From Bacteroidaceae bacterium (GTDB lineage Bacteria; Bacteroidota; Bacteroidia; Bacteroidales; Bacteroidaceae): a DNA stretch of 43,119 bases. The translations under genes and the position numbers were made by a program. Each line of letters opens with the position of its first letter. Position 1 is the first letter of the stretch. This document shows, in pieces, positions 40,322 through 43,119 of this stretch. Below the pieces are notes generated by a model, which saw only the letters and a list, made by a program, of their open reading frames with translations, searched no databases and was not told the origin of the DNA. The stretch is from contig JAFXXQ010000018.1 of the NCBI GenBank assembly GCA_017542145.1, positions 1 to 43,119 of the forward strand. Reading direction: 5' to 3'.

Positions 40322-41734
40322 TTAATACCTATAATGCTCTGCTTTATAAGGACCTTCCACGGGCACGCCGATGTAGTCTGCCTGAGCTTTTGTCAAGGTA
40401 GTAAGATGAACGCCGATGCGCTCCAAATGCAGGCATGCAACCTCCTCGTCGAGGTGCTTAGGCAGGCGATAGACATCTATGGGGTAGGGCTTGCTGAAGA
40501 GTTCCATTTGTGCCAACGTCTGGTTAGTAAACGAGTTGCTCATCACAAATGAGGGATGTCCCGTAGCACAGCCGAGGTTGACAAGCCTCCCGTCAGCCAG
40601 CAGAATGATGCTATGGCCGTCAGGGAAGAAATAGCGGTCGACTTGGGGTTTCACGTTCTCACGTCGGATGCCCGGGTAAGCCTTCAGCGCAGCCACTTGT
40701 ATCTCGTTATCGAAATGGCCGATGTTGCACACAATGGCCTGATCGGGCATTCGCTCCATGTGGTCGATGCGGATAATATCGATGTTTCCTGTGGTGGAAA
40801 CAAAGATGTTACCTTGTGAGCAGGCTTCGTCGAGTGTGACGACTTGGAATCCTTCCATAGCGGCCTGCAGGGCGCAGATGGGGTCTATCTCGGTCACCAT
40901 GACACGGGCGCCATAGCTTCGCAGGCTCTGGGCGCAGCCTTTTCCCACCTCGCCATATCCACATACGACAGCCACCTTTCCTGCCACCATGACGTCTGTG
41001 GCACGCTTGATGCCGTCCACAAGGCTTTCGCGACAGCCGTAGAGATTGTCAAACTTGCTCTTGGTGATGGAGTCGTTGACGTTGAAGGCGGGGAAGAGCA
41101 GCTTGCCCTCCTCTTTCATCTGGTAGAGACGGTGAACGCCCGTCGTGGTCTCCTCGCTTACGCCGCGCACCTCTTTCGCCACGGTGTGCCAGAATCCGGG
41201 TTTCTCCTCCAGCACACGCTTCAGCAGAGCCTTAAGCTCGGTTTCATCCTCGCCTCCCGAGGGCGTATCGAGCACGGATGCCTCGTTTTCGGCCTCTACA
41301 CCCAGATGAATCATCAACGTGGCATCGCCTCCGTCGTCAACAATCATGTTGGGGCCCATTCCTCCAGGGAAGTTCATGGCCTGAAGGGTACACCACCAAT
41401 ATTCGGCCAACGATTCGCCCTTCCAGGCAAACACGGGCACGCCCATTTCAGCCATAGCGGCAGCAGCGTGGTCTTGTGTAGAGTAGATGTTGCATGAGCA
41501 CCACCGCACTTCGGCGCCAAGGCAGCGGAGCGTCTTGATGAGCACGGCTGTCTGGATAGTCATGTGGAGCGAGCCCATGATGCGTGCGCCCTTCAGCGGC
41601 TGGCGAGGGCCATACTTCTCCTGCAGCGCCATCAGGCCGGGCATCTCCTTTTCGGCCATGTCAATCTCCTTGCGTCCGAACTCGGCCAGACCGAGGTCTG
41701 CCACACGATAAGGGAGGTCTGAAAACAATTCCAT
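40322..41734 (-). CDS. ahcY: Adenosylhomocysteinase
   Basis: The 470-residue NAD-dependent enzyme splits S-adenosylhomocysteine into adenosine and homocysteine, clearing the by-product of methylation. It has [17 protein letters not shown] at the start and the NAD motif [13 protein letters not shown]. Substrate residues lie in [21 protein letters not shown], and the C-terminal KAEHYRY reaches the cofactor of the neighbouring subunit. Length and motifs are normal for bacterial AhcY. It is the first gene of a seven-gene minus-strand unit, with a promoter at 41771-41801. Confidence 0.97.
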   Translation of the reverse strand: MELFSDLPYRVADLGLAEFGRKEIDMAEKEMPGLMALQEKYGPRQPLKGARIMGSLHMTIQTAVLIKTLRCLGAEVRWCSCNIYSTQDHAAAAMAEMGVPVFAWKGESLAEYWWCTLQAMNFPGGMGPNMIVDDGGDATLMIHLGVEAENEASVLDTPSGGEDETELKALLKRVLEEKPGFWHTVAKEVRGVSEETTTGVHRLYQMKEEGKLLFPAFNVNDSITKSKFDNLYGCRESLVDGIKRATDVMVAGKVAVVCGYGEVGKGCAQSLRSYGARVMVTEIDPICALQAAMEGFQVVTLDEACSQGNIFVSTTGNIDIIRIDHMERMPDQAIVCNIGHFDNEIQVAALKAYPGIRRENVKPQVDRYFFPDGHSIILLADGRLVNLGCATGHPSFVMSNSFTNQTLAQMELFSKPYPIDVYRLPKHLDEEVACLHLERIGVHLTTLTKAQADYIGVPVEGPYKAEHYRY

Positions 41735-41770
41735 AGGGGGTGTTTTTTTGCTTTATTTTGTTTGAGGGTG

Positions 41771-41801
41771 CAAAAGTACTGCTTTTTCTGTTTTCTGCCA
41801 A
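41771..41801 (-). promoter_or_regulatory. Promoter of the ahcY unit
   Basis: On the minus strand TTGG (41801-41798) and TACTTTTG (41778-41771) are 19 bases apart. It overlaps the expected upstream element of the rmuC promoter on the other strand. Confidence 0.65.
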
Positions 41802-41819
41802 GAAAAATGATTATCTTTG
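41786..41819 (+). promoter_or_regulatory. Promoter of rmuC
   Basis: TATCTTTG (41812-41819) is a perfect -7 box; the upstream TTCTG near 41786-41790 is a weak match. The leader is about 85 bases. Confidence 0.6.
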
Positions 41820-41909
41820 CACTTTCAATTCCTATTTCGCAATCCAAAAGGCTCCTTCTATCCAAACTTCAAAATTTTCAGACATCAACATCAAAACTTC
41901 GGAATAAAA

Positions 41910-43119
41910 ATGAATAACTTTCTAATTATCGTAGTTGCTGCCTTCGGAGCCGCTGTCGTTGCCTCCGTCATCACGTGGTTAGCTATGCGTAGCAGGCTTA
42001 GCGTGACGAAGACGATTCTGGAGGAACGCACCTCAGAGGGCATACAGTTTCAGGAAACTATCCGCAAACGCGACGAGGCGCTGGCTGAGTTGTCCGACGA
42101 ACGTCAGCAGCTGAAAACCAGCGTGGAGGTGCTGACAGCACAACTTGAGGAACAGAAGCAGCAGGCTGCACAGGCTCAGGAGGCGCTAGAGAAACGTTTC
42201 GACGAAACGATAGCAAAGGTGTCGGCTCAGATGCAGGCCGTCACCAACGATATGCTGCGCGAGCGTCAGAAAGAGTTTGCCGAATCGTCAGGCACCAGCC
42301 TCGGGCAGATTGTCAACCCTTTGCGCGAGACGATTGATAAGATGCAGCAGACAATGACTCAGGCAAGTACGCAGCAGAGCAACGATAATGGTGCCTTGAA
42401 AGCCATTATCGAGCAGATGATGCAGCAGAGTAATATGGTTAGGGAGAGCACAGAAAAACTGACGAATGCATTCCGTCACAGCAATACCGTGCAGGGAAAC
42501 TGGGGCGAGGCCGTGTTGGACGAGCTGCTGGAGTCGCAGGGGCTGACGCGTGGCGTGCACTACGATGTACAGTCTTCGCTTCGCGATGCCTCTGGTGTTA
42601 CCGTCACTAACGAGGAGGATTCCCGCATGCGCCCCGACGTCATCCTCCATCTCGACCAGCGCCGTGAAGTCATCATCGACTCTAAGGTCTCCCTCGCAGC
42701 CTTCATGGACTACGTCAACGCTACGGACGAAGCAGAGCGTCAACGTTGCCTCAAAGTCCATGTGGCCAGCCTGCAGGAGCAGGTGAATCGCCTGGCGAAG
42801 AAGGATTACAGTTCGTACATCCAGCCCCCGAAGGTGAAGATGGACTACGTCATCATGTTTGTGCCCAACACGGGTGCGCTTTGGACGGCGCTGGGAGCAC
42901 AGCCAGACCTCTGGCGTCGCGCAATGGAGCGAGGCGTCTATATCGCTGACGAGCAGACTCTCTTTGCCGCGCTTCGCATCATCCGTCTCACGTGGACCCA
43001 GATTGCGCAGGCGCAGAATCACGAGCGCGTTTTTGCCCTCGCAACAGAGATGATGGACCGCGTGGGGCAGTTTACGAAGAACTTCCAGAGCCTTGGCACC
43101 GACCTTGAGAAAGCCCGCA
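41910..43119 (+). CDS. rmuC: DNA recombination protein RmuC, 3'-truncated
   Basis: From ATG 41910 the frame stays open to the end of the window (403 codons), so the C-terminus is missing. The protein has an N-terminal membrane anchor (NFLIIVVAAFGAAVVASVITWLAM) and a long coiled coil rich in Gln and Glu (residues ~35-170, e.g. LSDERQQLKTSVEVLTAQLEEQKQQ). The RmuC nuclease-like domain follows, with NWGEAVLDELLESQGL, MRPDVILHLDQRREVIIDSKVSL and MDYVIMFVPNTGALWTAL. The family limits DNA inversion and rearrangement at short inverted repeats. The gene is divergent from ahcY. Confidence 0.95.
   Translation, partial: MNNFLIIVVAAFGAAVVASVITWLAMRSRLSVTKTILEERTSEGIQFQETIRKRDEALAELSDERQQLKTSVEVLTAQLEEQKQQAAQAQEALEKRFDETIAKVSAQMQAVTNDMLRERQKEFAESSGTSLGQIVNPLRETIDKMQQTMTQASTQQSNDNGALKAIIEQMMQQSNMVRESTEKLTNAFRHSNTVQGNWGEAVLDELLESQGLTRGVHYDVQSSLRDASGVTVTNEEDSRMRPDVILHLDQRREVIIDSKVSLAAFMDYVNATDEAERQRCLKVHVASLQEQVNRLAKKDYSSYIQPPKVKMDYVIMFVPNTGALWTALGAQPDLWRRAMERGVYIADEQTLFAALRIIRLTWTQIAQAQNHERVFALATEMMDRVGQFTKNFQSLGTDLEKAR

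Noticed and set aside
41735..41909. SAH or SAM riboswitch in front of ahcY
   Set aside because: Only promoter sequences and a short AT-rich leader of about 30 bases are visible; there is no room for a riboswitch fold.

Overview
The window looks like chromosomal DNA of a member of the Bacteroidales, most likely a Prevotella-like (Prevotellaceae) species. The evidence is consistent: promoters of the Bacteroidetes type (TTTG, 19-20 bases, TAnnTTTG) stand before many transcription units; start codons generally lack Shine-Dalgarno sequences; and the gene content is typical (CarboxypepD_reg/Plug outer-membrane barrel proteins, a TlpA-like lipoprotein, a DUF2723 membrane protein, DUF4271, DUF4861, KduI/KduD, and a hemD-rnpA-yidD-tatD cluster). 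Genes are moderately GC-rich and intergenic regions are AT-rich.

Layout. 1-4939: the 3' part of a large MG2/Plug-like surface protein, then a TonB-receptor-like barrel protein. 5092-5162: a lone tRNA-Gln(TTG). 5353-8006 (minus): a GT4 glycosyltransferase translationally coupled to a thioredoxin-like lipoprotein. 8007-9160: a 1.15-kb gene-free region full of inverted repeats and a 21-bp-period array. 9161-13629: a YfhO-type membrane protein and three small exported proteins. 13927-15204 (minus): a von Willebrand A lipoprotein. 15284-20095 (minus): a compact surface-glycan operon of two LicD proteins, UDP-galactopyranose mutase and two GT2 enzymes. 20295-24459 (plus): cysS, an M28 glutaminyl-cyclase-like lipoprotein, sufE and another GT4 enzyme. 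24521-25659: a broken small gene and a second repeat-rich gene-free region. 25660-30804 (minus): kduI, kduD, DUF4861, a radical SAM protein and a C1 peptidase. 30920-36700 (minus): tyrS, DUF2723, queG. 36807-41734 (minus): ahcY, a LOG-family protein, DUF4271, hemD, rnpA, yidD, tatD. 41910-end: the 5' part of rmuC, divergent from ahcY.

How the genes work together. The 15-20 kb operon and the separate glycosyltransferases, YfhO and DUF2723 proteins point to cell-surface glycan or glycoprotein assembly, with galactofuranose and a possible LicD-type phosphoryl decoration. KduI and KduD process unsaturated uronate released from pectin or glycosaminoglycans. The remainder is housekeeping (tRNA charging, tRNA modification and processing, haem synthesis, SAH recycling, Fe-S assembly).

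The most unusual content is repeat DNA. (1) Helically phased 21-bp arrays with the core GCGTTTGATTCTG lie at two unrelated gene-free loci. (2) One of these sits inside a nested inverted-repeat structure of about 850 bp. (3) A second gene-free region carries 11-bp ACACTTACCTA repeats in both orientations. (4) Short dispersed repeats have entered coding sequences: one lies in all three reading frames of a single gene, and another encodes the signal peptide of a lipoprotein. No CRISPR array, transposase, integrase or toxin-antitoxin gene was seen.
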